Shown one piece after another: positions 16,840 to 25,020 of a stretch of DNA of 64,000 nucleotides. The stretch is from the NCBI GenBank assembly GCA_964557295.1, contig CAZKZP010000013.1:6672-70671 (forward strand), in the 5' to 3' direction. A model generated the notes under the pieces. That model made no database searches and was not told the origin of the DNA. It saw only the letters and a program-made list of their open reading frames with translations. Made by a program: the position numbers and the translations under genes. The number at the start of each line of letters is the position of its first letter. The first letter of the stretch is position 1. The DNA comes from JBFMHP01 sp964557295. Its GTDB lineage: Bacteria; Pseudomonadota; Gammaproteobacteria; RBG-16-57-12.

Positions 16840-17105
16840 TCACCGAGCAAACTGTCATCGCTATCGCCGATCGCCTGGACGGGGCGAGCCTCGATGCCAC
16901 CATCACCCAGCGCCTGCGCGCGGAATTTCCCGGCATCCACTTCACCTATTGCATGGATGACGATGTCACCAGCTGCAAGCCTGTGTTGGAGCGTCAGGGA
17001 TTCAATCTGTATTTGATCGACAGCCGCGATCACTGCCTGGCGTTCACCCGGCAGTATCCGTTGGCCACCGGCGTTGTCGTGGCCGAAGTGATCGAGGATG
17101 CATAG
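16836..17105 (+). CDS. Conserved nif-cluster protein between nifY and lrv (DUF6129-like)
   Basis: An 89-aa acidic protein of unknown function. It starts inside the nifY stop (ATGA overlap) and its stop overlaps the lrv region, so all three are translationally coupled. Two Cys (YCMDD and TSCKP) lie mid-protein. The same position in A. vinelandii holds a small conserved ORF. I believe it belongs to DUF6129, but this needs an HMM search. Confidence 0.75.
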   Translation: MITEQTVIAIADRLDGASLDATITQRLRAEFPGIHFTYCMDDDVTSCKPVLERQGFNLYLIDSRDHCLAFTRQYPLATGVVVAEVIEDA

Positions 17106-17869
17106 TGGACGAGCACAGCAATGGGGTAGGGCCGGATCGCACTCCCCGTGGAGACTGCCGCCAGTGCCGTTTCCGCAATAACCTGCTGCCGACCGGGCGC
17201 TGCGTGCCGGGTGATGCCTGTGTCATCGCGCACAGCGGCCGGCAGATCGATCGGTTCTTCCGCGCGAATACAGAATACGCGCCCGATTATCTGCACGACC
17301 ATTTCTGGGAGCGGCGCGCCATTGCCGTGAAATACAGCCCGATCGAGCTGATCGAGAGCATGGTGGACGACAGCGATGAAGTAGTGCGGCGTGCAGTCGC
17401 GGCACGATTGCCGGAAGGAAAAGCGGTGCGCATGGGGGCCGATGCAGATCGTGAAGTGCGCATCACCGTGGCCGACCGACTGCCGCCCGAGCAACTGGAA
17501 GTGCTCGCCGATGATTTCGACTATGGCGTGCGTGTTCGCGTTGCGCGGCGACTTCCGACGGGACGATTGTTTCGCATGATCAACGATGACGAGCGCGAGG
17601 TGCGCAAGATCGTAGCTGAGCGTATTCCAGTCGTGAGTCTGGCCCTGATGAGCTTCGACAGCGATCCAGAAGTGCGGCGCATCGTCGCCGATCGCATCGA
17701 TCCCGCGCAACTCGGACCGCTGCTGCGCGACCGCGACTGGATGGTGCGCTACCGTGCCACCGAACGTGCATTGCCTGAACAGCTCGCAACCCTGCTTGAT
17801 GATCCTGAGCCCGACATCAGGGAGCTCGCACAAAAAAGACTACACCCTACAACGCATGCTGCACAATGA
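17105..17869 (+). CDS. lrv: Leucine-rich repeat variant (LRV) 4Fe-4S protein
   Basis: A 254-aa protein with an N-terminal cluster motif CRQCRFRNNLLPTGRC ending at GDAC (C-x2-C-x11-C-x5-C), matching the 4Fe-4S domain of the A. vinelandii LRV protein. About seven to eight helical repeats of ~24 residues follow (VRRAVAARLP, VRITVADRLP, VRVRVARRLP, VRKIVAERIP, VRRIVADRID), forming a right-handed superhelix in that family. Its function is unknown. The annotated start codon is GTG (17105), overlapping the preceding stop. Confidence 0.9.
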   Translation: MDEHSNGVGPDRTPRGDCRQCRFRNNLLPTGRCVPGDACVIAHSGRQIDRFFRANTEYAPDYLHDHFWERRAIAVKYSPIELIESMVDDSDEVVRRAVAARLPEGKAVRMGADADREVRITVADRLPPEQLEVLADDFDYGVRVRVARRLPTGRLFRMINDDEREVRKIVAERIPVVSLALMSFDSDPEVRRIVADRIDPAQLGPLLRDRDWMVRYRATERALPEQLATLLDDPEPDIRELAQKRLHPTTHAAQ

Positions 17870-17880
17870 GGAAACGAGCC

Positions 17881-18210
17881 ATGAAGACCACCGACAAGAT
17901 ACGCCAACAGATCGCAAGCAATCCCGTGTTGATCTATATGAAAGGATCACCCGAGCTGCCCCTGTGCGGGTTTTCCGCCAATGCGGCGGCCGCGCTTAAA
18001 AGCACCGGCCTGCCATTTGCGCATGTCGATGTGCTGCAAAATATGCAGATTATGCAGGCGCTGCCAGAAGTCTCCGATTGGCCCACCTTTCCGCAAATAT
18101 TCGTCGGCGGTGAACTGATCGGAGGTTGCGACATCGTGATCGAACTCAACAAGACCGGCGAACTGAAACCGATAATGGAAGCCGCCATTCGCCAAACAGC
18201 GCAGGCATGA
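17881..18210 (+). CDS. grxD: Monothiol glutaredoxin of the Grx4 (CGFS) type
   Basis: A 109-aa glutaredoxin with the monothiol active site LCGFS at about residue 30 and the glutathione-binding motif WPTFPQIFVGGELIGGCD. CGFS glutaredoxins bind [2Fe-2S] clusters with glutathione and partner BolA proteins. A bolA-like gene overlaps its stop, so the pair probably acts in Fe-S trafficking for nitrogenase. A. vinelandii has a nif-linked homologue (grx5-nif). Confidence 0.92.
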   Translation: MKTTDKIRQQIASNPVLIYMKGSPELPLCGFSANAAAALKSTGLPFAHVDVLQNMQIMQALPEVSDWPTFPQIFVGGELIGGCDIVIELNKTGELKPIMEAAIRQTAQA

Positions 18211-18482
18211 TCATGCAACAGCAGGAGGTGGTTGCCATGATCAAGCGTGCTTTCCCCGATGCGACGGTCTTGGTGGATGGGGAGGATTGCAGTTTCTCCG
18301 CCATCGTCATCAGCCCCGTGTTTGAAGGGATGGGTCTGCTGCAACGACAAAAGGCGATACTGGCGACCGTCAGGGAACTCATCGTCAATGGCGTGCTGCA
18401 CGCCATGACTGTCAATGCCTACACCCCGCAACAGTGGAAAGAATCACAAACACCGGCCCCAAACGGATTGGCGGTGCTGTAG
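18207..18482 (+). CDS. BolA family protein, Grx4 partner
   Basis: A 91-aa BolA-type protein. The core FSAIVISPVFEGMGLLQRQK matches the family segment that contacts the Grx4 cluster, and the helix-turn-helix-like VRELIVNGVLHAMTV follows. The start at 18207 overlaps the grxD stop (ATGA); ATG 18213 is an alternative. The Grx4-BolA pairing inside a nif cluster suggests a dedicated Fe-S delivery heterodimer. Confidence 0.88.
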   Translation: MIMQQQEVVAMIKRAFPDATVLVDGEDCSFSAIVISPVFEGMGLLQRQKAILATVRELIVNGVLHAMTVNAYTPQQWKESQTPAPNGLAVL

Positions 18483-18484
18483 GC

Positions 18485-18505
18485 CATGCACGGCTTCGCT
18501 GTGCA
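18485..18505 (+). terminator. Hairpin after the bolA-like gene
   Basis: A nine-base stem (ATGCACGGC pairing with GCTGTGCAT, one G-T pair) with a TTC loop, 2 bases after the stop. It lacks a T-tract, so it may be a weak terminator or an mRNA 3' end. Confidence 0.4.
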
Positions 18506-18535
18506 TATCGAACAACTCGTCAGCGCAGATCGAAT

Positions 18536-18557
18536 GGTATGCACATTGGTGCATACC
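18536..18557. promoter_or_regulatory. Perfect palindrome upstream of modA
   Basis: GGTATGCAC and GTGCATACC (9 bp each) flank a 4-base centre. It lies 29 bases upstream of the NifA site. It does not match the ModE consensus that I know. It may be an operator or a second hairpin ending the upstream operon. Confidence 0.4.
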
Positions 18558-18585
18558 TCGCACCACTGCCAACACCCGGGCTTAT

Positions 18586-18601
18586 TGTCGCATTTGCTAC
18601 A
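18586..18601 (+). promoter_or_regulatory. NifA upstream activator site for modABC
   Basis: TGTCGCATTTGCTACA, an exact TGT-N10-ACA match that differs at only one of 16 positions from the NifA site of nifE. It lies 55 bases before the -24 element. Confidence 0.7.
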
Positions 18602-18656
18602 AGACGAAGATTTGCGAAATTCAATAAAAACAATCAATAAAAACGTTTTTTACGGT

Positions 18657-18671
18657 TGGCCCTGATATTGC
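18657..18671 (+). promoter_or_regulatory. Sigma-54 promoter of modABC
   Basis: TGGCCC-N5-TTGC with correct 12-base spacing; one base departs from TGGCAC. It lies 41 bases before the modA start. Confidence 0.7.
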
Positions 18672-18712
18672 TCAGTAGATGATTGCGTACTAATGCAAAC
18701 AGGAGCGCCAAG

Positions 18713-19459
18713 ATGAAAAAGCGGTTACTTTCACTTTTGTTTTATTGCATCAGCTTGCCAGTGATGGCGGAGGACGAGCTACGTGTCGCTGTAGCCTCTA
18801 ACTTCACAGGGACCATGCAACAGTTAGTGCGTCAATTTGAGCAGCAGACGCCATACCGTGTCATCACCAGTTATGGTTCCACCGGAAAATTATTTGCGCA
18901 GATCGCCAACGGCGCGCCATTTGATGCATTTCTGTCCGCTGACTCCGCAAGTCCGTGCCGTTTGGAGGAGATGGGACTGACTGCCGCCGCTAGCCGATTC
19001 ACCTATGCCAGGGGCGAGGTCGTCTTGTGGTCGCCTGCTGCGCAGTCACCCGATGAAGTGCTGACGATGCTGAAGACGGGGGAGTTTCGCCATCTGGCGA
19101 TGGCCAATCCAAAAACGGCGCCCTATGGGGCGGCCGCCGAAGAGGCATTGGAAAAACTTGGTCTGGCTAAACGCTTCGAGAAACAAACGACCAAGGGCGA
19201 AAATATCGCACAGACCTTTCAATTCATTCATAGCGGCAATGCGCAGCTGGGATTTGTCGCCCGATCGCAAGTGATGTCCTCCGATGGGGAATTGCCTGGT
19301 GCGGTGTGGAAAGTTCCGCTTGAAATGTACACACCGATCGAGCAACAGGCGGTGCTGTTGCAGCACGCCGAGGGGAATGCGGCTGCTCAAGCCTTCATGG
19401 CATTCCTGCGCGGCAAACAGGCGCGCGAAATTATTTCGGCCAGTGGTTATGGAGTTTGA
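18713..19459 (+). CDS. modA: Molybdate ABC transporter substrate-binding protein ModA
   Basis: Periplasmic molybdate/tungstate receptor, 248 aa. A Sec signal peptide spans residues 1-19 (MKKRLLSLLF...LPVMA). The mature protein starts with the family pattern LRVAVASNFTGTMQQL, and the oxyanion-contacting Ser/Thr and Tyr segments (SYGSTGKLFAQI, FDAFLSADS, PYGAAAEEAL) are present. The start at 18713 follows AGGAGC. It overlaps modB by 11 bases. A sigma-54/NifA promoter directly upstream indicates induction under nitrogen fixation. Confidence 0.95.
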   Translation: MKKRLLSLLFYCISLPVMAEDELRVAVASNFTGTMQQLVRQFEQQTPYRVITSYGSTGKLFAQIANGAPFDAFLSADSASPCRLEEMGLTAAASRFTYARGEVVLWSPAAQSPDEVLTMLKTGEFRHLAMANPKTAPYGAAAEEALEKLGLAKRFEKQTTKGENIAQTFQFIHSGNAQLGFVARSQVMSSDGELPGAVWKVPLEMYTPIEQQAVLLQHAEGNAAAQAFMAFLRGKQAREIISASGYGV

Positions 19460-20123
19460 TTGGCAGCCTGTCTGGCTGAGCCTGAAGCTGGCTACGGTCA
19501 CCACCGTGGCATTGCTCGTGGTTGCGACGCCTTTGGCCTGGTGGTTGTCGCAAACGCGCTCGCCGTTTAAACAACCGATCGCTGCCATGGTGGCCTTGCC
19601 ATTGGTGTTGCCGCCCACGGTGTTGGGATTTTATCTCCTGCTGTTGCTCGGACCGCAGGGGGCGGTCGGCGCGCTCATGCAGGATCTGGGGCTGGATACC
19701 CTGCCGTTTACCTTCGCCGGTCTGGTGGTGGCCTCGGTGTTTTACTCGCTGCCATTCATGGTGCAGCCCCTGCAAAATGCCTTCGAGAATCTGGGCGGCA
19801 AACCCTTGGAAGCGGCGGCGACACTCCGGGCATCGCCGTGGGATACCTTCATCCATGTGGTTATCCCGCTTGCCCGGCCCGGATTCATCACCGGCATCGT
19901 GTTGAGTTTTGCCCATACCATCGGCGAGTTTGGTGTGGTGCTGATGATCGGCGGTAACATCCCCGGCGAGACTCAGGTATTGTCCATCGCCATCTATGAT
20001 CATGTCGAGACGCTCGAATATGGGCAGGCTCATCTGCTCTCCGCGGGCATGGTGTTATTTTCTTTTGTGGCGCTGTTGGCGCTCTACGCGGTGAATCATC
20101 GCTTTGCGGTGCGCAGCGCATGA
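19449..20123 (+). CDS. modB: Molybdate ABC transporter permease ModB
   Basis: Inner-membrane permease, 224 aa, with about five hydrophobic segments (TVALLVVATPLAWWL near the N-terminus, PLVLPPTVLGFYLLLLLG, and others). The cytoplasmic EAA-type loop that docks on ModC is EAAATLRASPWDTFIHVVIP. It starts within the modA end and ends overlapping modC (ATGA), a coupled operon. Confidence 0.95.
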   Translation: MEFDWQPVWLSLKLATVTTVALLVVATPLAWWLSQTRSPFKQPIAAMVALPLVLPPTVLGFYLLLLLGPQGAVGALMQDLGLDTLPFTFAGLVVASVFYSLPFMVQPLQNAFENLGGKPLEAAATLRASPWDTFIHVVIPLARPGFITGIVLSFAHTIGEFGVVLMIGGNIPGETQVLSIAIYDHVETLEYGQAHLLSAGMVLFSFVALLALYAVNHRFAVRSA

Positions 20124-21208
20124 GCGGCGAGATTCACGCCCATTTCCAGCTCGACCGGGACGGCTTTGCCCTGGATGCGCGGTTTACGGCGCCAGCCCAA
20201 GGGGTAACCGCGCTGTTCGGTCATTCCGGCTCGGGCAAGACCACCGTTTTGCGATGCATGGCCGGGCTGGAGTCTGCGGTTAAGGGCGAGTTCACCGTTG
20301 CCGGCCAGTGTTGGCAATCCTCGGGGACTGTTTTCATCCAGCCGCACCAACGCCCAATCGGTTATGTGTTTCAAGAGGCCAATTTGTTTGCGCATCTCAA
20401 TGTGCAAAAGAACCTCGAATTCGGTCAGCGCCGGATTGCTCCCTCTGAGCGCAAGGTGGAGCTTGCTGAGATTGTGGCGATGCTGGGACTCGGGCACTTG
20501 CTGTCGCGCAACGTGGCGGGATTGTCCGGCGGCGAGCGCCAACGAGTGGCCATCGCGCGTGCGCTGTTGACCAGTCCACGACTACTGTTGATGGACGAAC
20601 CGCTCGCCTCGCTTGATGAGCAGAGCAAAACCGAAATCCTTCCGTACCTGGAACGGCTGTGCGAGCAGCTCGCCATTCCCATGATCTACGTCACCCACTC
20701 CCAAAAGGAACTGAGCCGGCTGGCCGACCACGTAGTCTGGCTGGACGACGGAGTGGTGCGAACGCAGGGAGCCTTGCAGACAGTGCTCGGTCGCTTCGAC
20801 CTCGCGGCGCTGCACAGCGATGAGGCGGGGGAGGTGATCAGCGCGACGCTCGTAGAACACGAGGCGCGTTATCATCTCAGCCGGCTGCACTGTGCCGGCG
20901 GCGACATGTGGGTGAGGCGCATGAGCAAGGACGTGGGGAGTAAGGTGCGCGTGCATATCCCAGCCAAGGATGTGAGCATCACCTTGCAGCGGGTGAGCGA
21001 CACCAGTATTCAAAACATCTGGCCAGTGGTGGTGGAGGAGATCGATGCCGCCCAACAAGGTCAGGTATTATTGCGTCTGCGCGGCGCGGATCCGGCGGCT
21101 GGCCCGGCGCTGCTGGCGCGCATCACCCTGAAATCCTTCGAGACCTTGCAGCTGCAACAGGGCAGCCGTTGCTTTGCCCAGATCAAAAGCGTCGGCCTAT
21201 TAGAGTAG
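20120..21208 (+). CDS. modC: Molybdate ABC transporter ATPase ModC
   Basis: A 362-aa ATPase with Walker A GHSGSGKTT, signature LSGGERQR, Walker B LLLMDEPLAS and a C-terminal MOP-type regulatory domain (about 290-355) that binds molybdate in this family. The stop codon TAG at 21206-21208 is formed by the first bases of a REP unit (GTAGGAGC from 21205), so the C-terminus was probably shifted by REP insertion. Next is the RAYT element. Confidence 0.95.
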   Translation: MSGEIHAHFQLDRDGFALDARFTAPAQGVTALFGHSGSGKTTVLRCMAGLESAVKGEFTVAGQCWQSSGTVFIQPHQRPIGYVFQEANLFAHLNVQKNLEFGQRRIAPSERKVELAEIVAMLGLGHLLSRNVAGLSGGERQRVAIARALLTSPRLLLMDEPLASLDEQSKTEILPYLERLCEQLAIPMIYVTHSQKELSRLADHVVWLDDGVVRTQGALQTVLGRFDLAALHSDEAGEVISATLVEHEARYHLSRLHCAGGDMWVRRMSKDVGSKVRVHIPAKDVSITLQRVSDTSIQNIWPVVVEEIDAAQQGQVLLRLRGADPAAGPALLARITLKSFETLQLQQGSRCFAQIKSVGLLE

Positions 21209-21389
21209 GAGCCAGCCCTGCTGGCGAAACCGCCGTAAGGCATTGCCCCCTTCGCTTGCAGGGCAAGCTCCTACGGCGAAACGGCCGCGTGAAGCGCCCA
21301 CCCCGTGATGTCGACCCCCGTAGGAGCCAGCCCTGCTGGCGAAACCGCCGTAAGGCATTGCCCCCTTCGCTTGCAGGGCAAGCTCCTAC
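21205..21389. repeat. Left inverted-repeat arm of the RAYT element
   Basis: Two identical 70-bp composite REP units (21205-21274 and 21320-21389), each a forward CCAGC-stem palindrome plus a reverse CTTGC-stem palindrome, are separated by 45 bases. The whole arm, including the spacer with CCCACCCCGTGATGTCG, recurs as an imperfect reverse complement at 21867-22044. Confidence 0.88.
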
Positions 21390-21835
21390 AGCCATACGCA
21401 ATCCCAATGCGGATAATCCTTTACCGATGAAGCCAAGCCGGCACGCAAAGGATTCGCAACGATGTAGCGTGCAATTTCCAGCAAATCTTCATCATGGCGA
21501 ATCGCTCTATCGTGAAAGCCACGCTGCCAAATCGTACTGCCCAAGCGCTTGCTGGTCAGTGATTTCATTCTTTGAATTGAGGCGGAAAGAGAAATTATTG
21601 CACCGAGCTGGATGAGGCAATGCAGGTGGTCTGGCATCACAACATAGCAGAGGCAGTTAAAATGTCCGGCCTGTTGCTGCTCTTTCAATGTAGAGATGAC
21701 GGTTCGTGCCGCGGAAAAATCGGTGAAAAACGGCGTTCGGTCGCGTGTAACGGTGGTGATGCTATAGATTTGGCCAGGCAGGGATATTCGGCCAATACGC
21801 AGACGGCATCCTTGAGCCATAAGAAATCCTTTCAT
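21386..21835 (-). CDS. REP-associated tyrosine transposase (RAYT, TnpA_REP)
   Basis: A 149-aa Y1/HuH single-strand transposase-like protein thought to mobilise REP palindromes. It has the HuH motif MPDHLHCLI and the RAYT signature ARYIVANPLRAGL with the Tyr nucleophile candidate. MAQGCRLRIGR (ATG at 21820) is an alternative start. The stop codon (21386-21388) lies inside the last bases of the flanking REP unit. It is centred in an ~840-bp structure with long inverted REP-containing arms. The gene appears intact. Confidence 0.9.
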   Translation of the reverse strand: MKGFLMAQGCRLRIGRISLPGQIYSITTVTRDRTPFFTDFSAARTVISTLKEQQQAGHFNCLCYVVMPDHLHCLIQLGAIISLSASIQRMKSLTSKRLGSTIWQRGFHDRAIRHDEDLLEIARYIVANPLRAGLASSVKDYPHWDCVWL

Positions 21836-21866
21836 GTCCCGTTTATTCTGGGCTTAAGGCTACTTC

Positions 21867-22044
21867 GTAGGTGCGTGCCTTGCAAGCGAAGGGGGGCTTG
21901 CGACAGGTTCGCCAGCAGGGCTGGCTCCTACGGGGGGCGACATCACGGGGTGGGCGCTTCGCGCGGTAATTTCGCTGTAGGAGCTTGCCTGCAAGCGAAG
22001 GGGGCAATTCCTTATGGCGGTTTCGCCAGCAGGGCCGGCTCCTA
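21867..22044. repeat. Right inverted-repeat arm of the RAYT element
   Basis: Composite REP units at 21867-21931 and 21977-22044 with a spacer containing CGACATCACGGGGTGGGCGC, the reverse complement of the left-arm spacer. This arm has diverged more than the left arm, whose two units are identical. Confidence 0.85.
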
Positions 22045-22100
22045 CGGGTACGGGTGGTAGGTACCGTGTGCTTGTCGCATTCGCTTCCAAATCCCGCCTT

Positions 22101-22116
22101 TGTTGCATTTGCTACA
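22101..22116 (+). promoter_or_regulatory. NifA upstream activator site for nifENX
   Basis: TGTTGCATTTGCTACA, an exact TGT-N10-ACA match, 45 bases before the -24 element. Confidence 0.75.
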
Positions 22117-22161
22117 TGGCGATTACTTCACCATCTTCATTGAAAACATATAGATATATCC

Positions 22162-22176
22162 TGGCACGCTAACTGC
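22162..22176 (+). promoter_or_regulatory. Sigma-54 promoter of nifENX
   Basis: TGGCAC-N5-CTGC: a perfect -24 box and correct spacing, with C for T at the first -12 position. It lies 34 bases before the nifE start. Confidence 0.82.
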
Positions 22177-22210
22177 AAACCCTCTATGACCGTTGAGGTG
22201 TGGAGGTGCC

Positions 22211-23611
22211 ATGAAACAATCCGACATTGCCGCGCTGCTGGATGAACCGGCGTGCAGCCACAACAAGAAGTCCAAGTCCGGTTGTGCCAAACCCAAGCCG
22301 GGGGCGTCGGCGGGTGGCTGCGCCTTCGACGGTGCGCAGATTGCGCTTTTGCCGATCGCTGATGTCGCGCATATCGTCCATGGGCCGATCGCTTGTGCGG
22401 GCAGCTCCTGGGACAACCGCGGCACGCGCTCGTCGGGGCCGACACTCTATCGCATCGGGATGACCACCGATCTCACCGAGCAGGATGTGATCATGGGGCG
22501 TTCGGAAAAGCGTTTGTTCCACGCGATCAAGCAAGCGGTGGAGGATTATTCACCGGCGGCGGTGTTTGTCTACAACACCTGTGTGCCGGCGTTGATCGGT
22601 GACGATGTGGGTGCGGTCTGCAAAGCGGCCGCGGCGCGCTGGGGCGTGCCGGTGGTGCCGATCGATGCGGCCGGTTTTTATGGCACGAAAAATCTGGGCA
22701 ACCGCATCGCCGGCGAGGCGATGGTCAACTATGTCGTCGGCACGCGCGATCCGGAGCCGGTGCCGGCGCATCTGCACCCGGATGGAATCGCCATCCATGA
22801 TGTGAACCTGATCGGTGAATACAACATCGCCGGTGAGTTCTGGCATGTGCTGCCGATGCTGGATGAGTTGGGCATTCGCGTGCTGTGCACGCTCTCCGGT
22901 GATGCCCGCTTCCACGAAGTGCAGGCGATGCACCGCGCCGAGGTGAACATGATGGTCTGCTCCAAGGCGATGATCAATGTGGCGCGCAAGTTGAAAGAAC
23001 GACACGGCACGCCGTGGTTCGAGGGTTCGTTTTATGGGGTCACCGACACCTCCCAAGCCCTGCGGGACTTTGCGCGTCTCATCGGTGATCCCGATCTGAC
23101 CGTCCGCACCGAGGCGTTGATTGCGCGGGAAGAGGCGCGCATCGATGCGGCGCTGGAGCCTTGGCGGACGCGTCTGACAGGCAAGCGGGTGCTGCTCTAC
23201 ACCGGCGGGGTGAAGTCCTGGTCGGTCATCTCGCAGTTGCAGGATCTCGGCATGAAGGCGGTGGCCACCGGCACCAACAAGTCCACCGAAGAAGACAAGG
23301 CCCGCATCCGCGAGCTGATGGGCGAGGATACCAAGATGCTTGAAGGAGGCAGCCCGAAGGAGCTGCTCAACATCGTGCGCGAATACCAGGCCGATATCCT
23401 GATCGCCGGTGGCCGCAATATGTACACGGCACTCAAGGCGCGCATTCCCTTTTTGGATATCAACCAGGAGCGCGAGTTCGGCTATGCCGGATATCAAGGC
23501 ATGCTGGAGCTGGTGCGTCAGCTCGCGCTGACCATCGAAAGCCCGGTGTGGCCGGCGGTGCGCAAGGCGGCGCCGTGGGTGAAACGGCAGATCGTGGAGG
23601 ACGCGGCCTAA
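22211..23611 (+). CDS. nifE: FeMo-cofactor scaffold protein NifE
   Basis: With NifN it forms the scaffold on which NifB-co is matured to FeMo-co. The 466-aa product is a NifD paralogue. It has an N-terminal Cys-rich segment (CSHNKKSKSGC), the cluster ligand regions HGPIACAGSSW and YNTCVPALIGDD, and the scaffold-binding region GEYNIAGEFWHV. The start at 22211 follows GTGGAGGT. Its stop overlaps the nifN start (TAATG). Confidence 0.97.
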   Translation: MKQSDIAALLDEPACSHNKKSKSGCAKPKPGASAGGCAFDGAQIALLPIADVAHIVHGPIACAGSSWDNRGTRSSGPTLYRIGMTTDLTEQDVIMGRSEKRLFHAIKQAVEDYSPAAVFVYNTCVPALIGDDVGAVCKAAAARWGVPVVPIDAAGFYGTKNLGNRIAGEAMVNYVVGTRDPEPVPAHLHPDGIAIHDVNLIGEYNIAGEFWHVLPMLDELGIRVLCTLSGDARFHEVQAMHRAEVNMMVCSKAMINVARKLKERHGTPWFEGSFYGVTDTSQALRDFARLIGDPDLTVRTEALIAREEARIDAALEPWRTRLTGKRVLLYTGGVKSWSVISQLQDLGMKAVATGTNKSTEEDKARIRELMGEDTKMLEGGSPKELLNIVREYQADILIAGGRNMYTALKARIPFLDINQEREFGYAGYQGMLELVRQLALTIESPVWPAVRKAAPWVKRQIVEDAA

Positions 23612-25020
23612 TGGCAGAGATCATCAAACGCAATAAGGCGCTTTCGGTCAGCCCGCTCAAGGCCAGTTCCACCATGGGCGCGGCGTTGGCCTTTCTCGGC
23701 ATCCGCCGCGCCATCCCGATGCTGCACGGCTCGCAGGGATGCACCGCCTTCGCCAAGGTATTCTTCGTGCGTCATTTCCGTGAACCGATCCCGCTGCAAA
23801 CCACGGCCATGGATCAGGTGAACGCGGTGATGGGATCGGAAGCGTCCGTCATTGAAGGATTGAAGACGATCTGCGAGAAATCGCGTCCGGCGCTGATCGG
23901 TTTGCCCACGACAGGCTTGGCCGAGACGCAGGGTGCCGATGTCACGCGCGCGGTAAAAGAGTTTCGCGCCGCATATCCGCAATTCAACGATGTGGCGGTG
24001 GTGCCGGTAAACACGCCGGACTTCACCGGTTGCTTCGAAAGCGGTTTTGCCGCTGCGGTCAGCGCGATGATCGATACCCTGGTGCCCGCGGCCGGGAGCG
24101 CCGGCACGCAGCCGGGCAGGCGCCCGCGTCAAGTGAATGTGCTGGTGAGTTCCGCACTCACACCCGGCGATGTGGAAGAACTCAAGGTGATCATCGGGGC
24201 CTTTGAATTGCGTCCGGTGGTGGTGCCGGATATCGCCGATTCACTGGATGGCCATCTCACCGATGACGAGTTCAATCCGCTGACCGTAGGCGGTCTGACG
24301 GTCTCCGAATTCGCGAATCTGGGTGATGCCAAGGCCACCCTGGTGATCGGCCCGTCCATGTTCAAGGCGGCTGATCATCTGCATGAGAGGACGGGTGTGG
24401 CGGATTATCGTTTCGATCATTTGCTGGGGCTGGAGGCGGTGGACCAGCTGCTTTACGTTTTGAGTGAAATCGCAGAACGTCCGGTGCCGGCGCAGTATGA
24501 GCGCCACCGCGCCCAGCTGCAGGATGCCATGGTGGATTGCCACTTCATGATCGGTTTTGCGCGCGTGGCGATGGCCGGTGATCCCGATTTGTTGCTGGCC
24601 TTCGAATCACTGATTCGCGGCATGGGCGGCGAGATGGTGGCCGCGGTCGTGCCGGAGCGGGCCGCCAGTCTGCAACAACTGCCGCTGGCCAGCGTCAAGG
24701 TGGGCGACCTCGAGGATCTCGAGCAGCTGGCGGCGGAACACCAGGCACAGCTGATCATCGGCAACTCGCATTGCGTCCAGAGCGCCGAGCGTCTTGGGGT
24801 GCCGATCTTGCGTGTGGGCTTTCCGCAGTATGACCTGATCGGCGGCTATCAGCGCTGCTGGATCGGTTACCGCGGCACGCGTCAGCTGTTGTTCGATCTG
24901 GCCAATATCTTCGTCAGCCATGACGCGCGTCACATCAAGCCTTACAGCGCCAGGTATTCCTTGAAACACGAGGAGAGGGGGATCGGCCATGACCTTCCAA
25001 CGCCGCATGCGCGTCATTAA
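23611..25020 (+). CDS. nifN: FeMo-cofactor scaffold protein NifN
   Basis: The NifK-like partner of NifE, 469 aa. It has the paralogous cluster region LHGSQGCTAFAKVF near residue 45 and conserved downstream motifs such as DFTGCFESGF and VGFPQYDLIGGYQRCW. It overlaps nifE at its start and the nifX start at its end, so the three form one translationally coupled unit. A Pro/Gly-rich insertion (SAGTQPGRRPRQ) lies near residue 165. Confidence 0.97.
   Translation: MAEIIKRNKALSVSPLKASSTMGAALAFLGIRRAIPMLHGSQGCTAFAKVFFVRHFREPIPLQTTAMDQVNAVMGSEASVIEGLKTICEKSRPALIGLPTTGLAETQGADVTRAVKEFRAAYPQFNDVAVVPVNTPDFTGCFESGFAAAVSAMIDTLVPAAGSAGTQPGRRPRQVNVLVSSALTPGDVEELKVIIGAFELRPVVVPDIADSLDGHLTDDEFNPLTVGGLTVSEFANLGDAKATLVIGPSMFKAADHLHERTGVADYRFDHLLGLEAVDQLLYVLSEIAERPVPAQYERHRAQLQDAMVDCHFMIGFARVAMAGDPDLLLAFESLIRGMGGEMVAAVVPERAASLQQLPLASVKVGDLEDLEQLAAEHQAQLIIGNSHCVQSAERLGVPILRVGFPQYDLIGGYQRCWIGYRGTRQLLFDLANIFVSHDARHIKPYSARYSLKHEERGIGHDLPTPHARH

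Larger units (their letters stand above)
21205..22044. mobile_element. RAYT-REP composite element (REPtron-like)
   Basis: An ~185-bp left arm, the RAYT gene and an ~178-bp right arm in inverted orientation. Each arm has the order REP pair, spacer, REP pair, mirrored about the gene. The arms are imperfect inverted repeats, so the unit resembles a transposon with long terminal inverted repeats. It lies between modC and the nifE promoter. Confidence 0.75.

Noticed and set aside
22550..23497. 315-codon ORF antisense to nifE
   Set aside because: nifE is complete and well conserved; the antisense frame shows no domain and has shadow-like composition.
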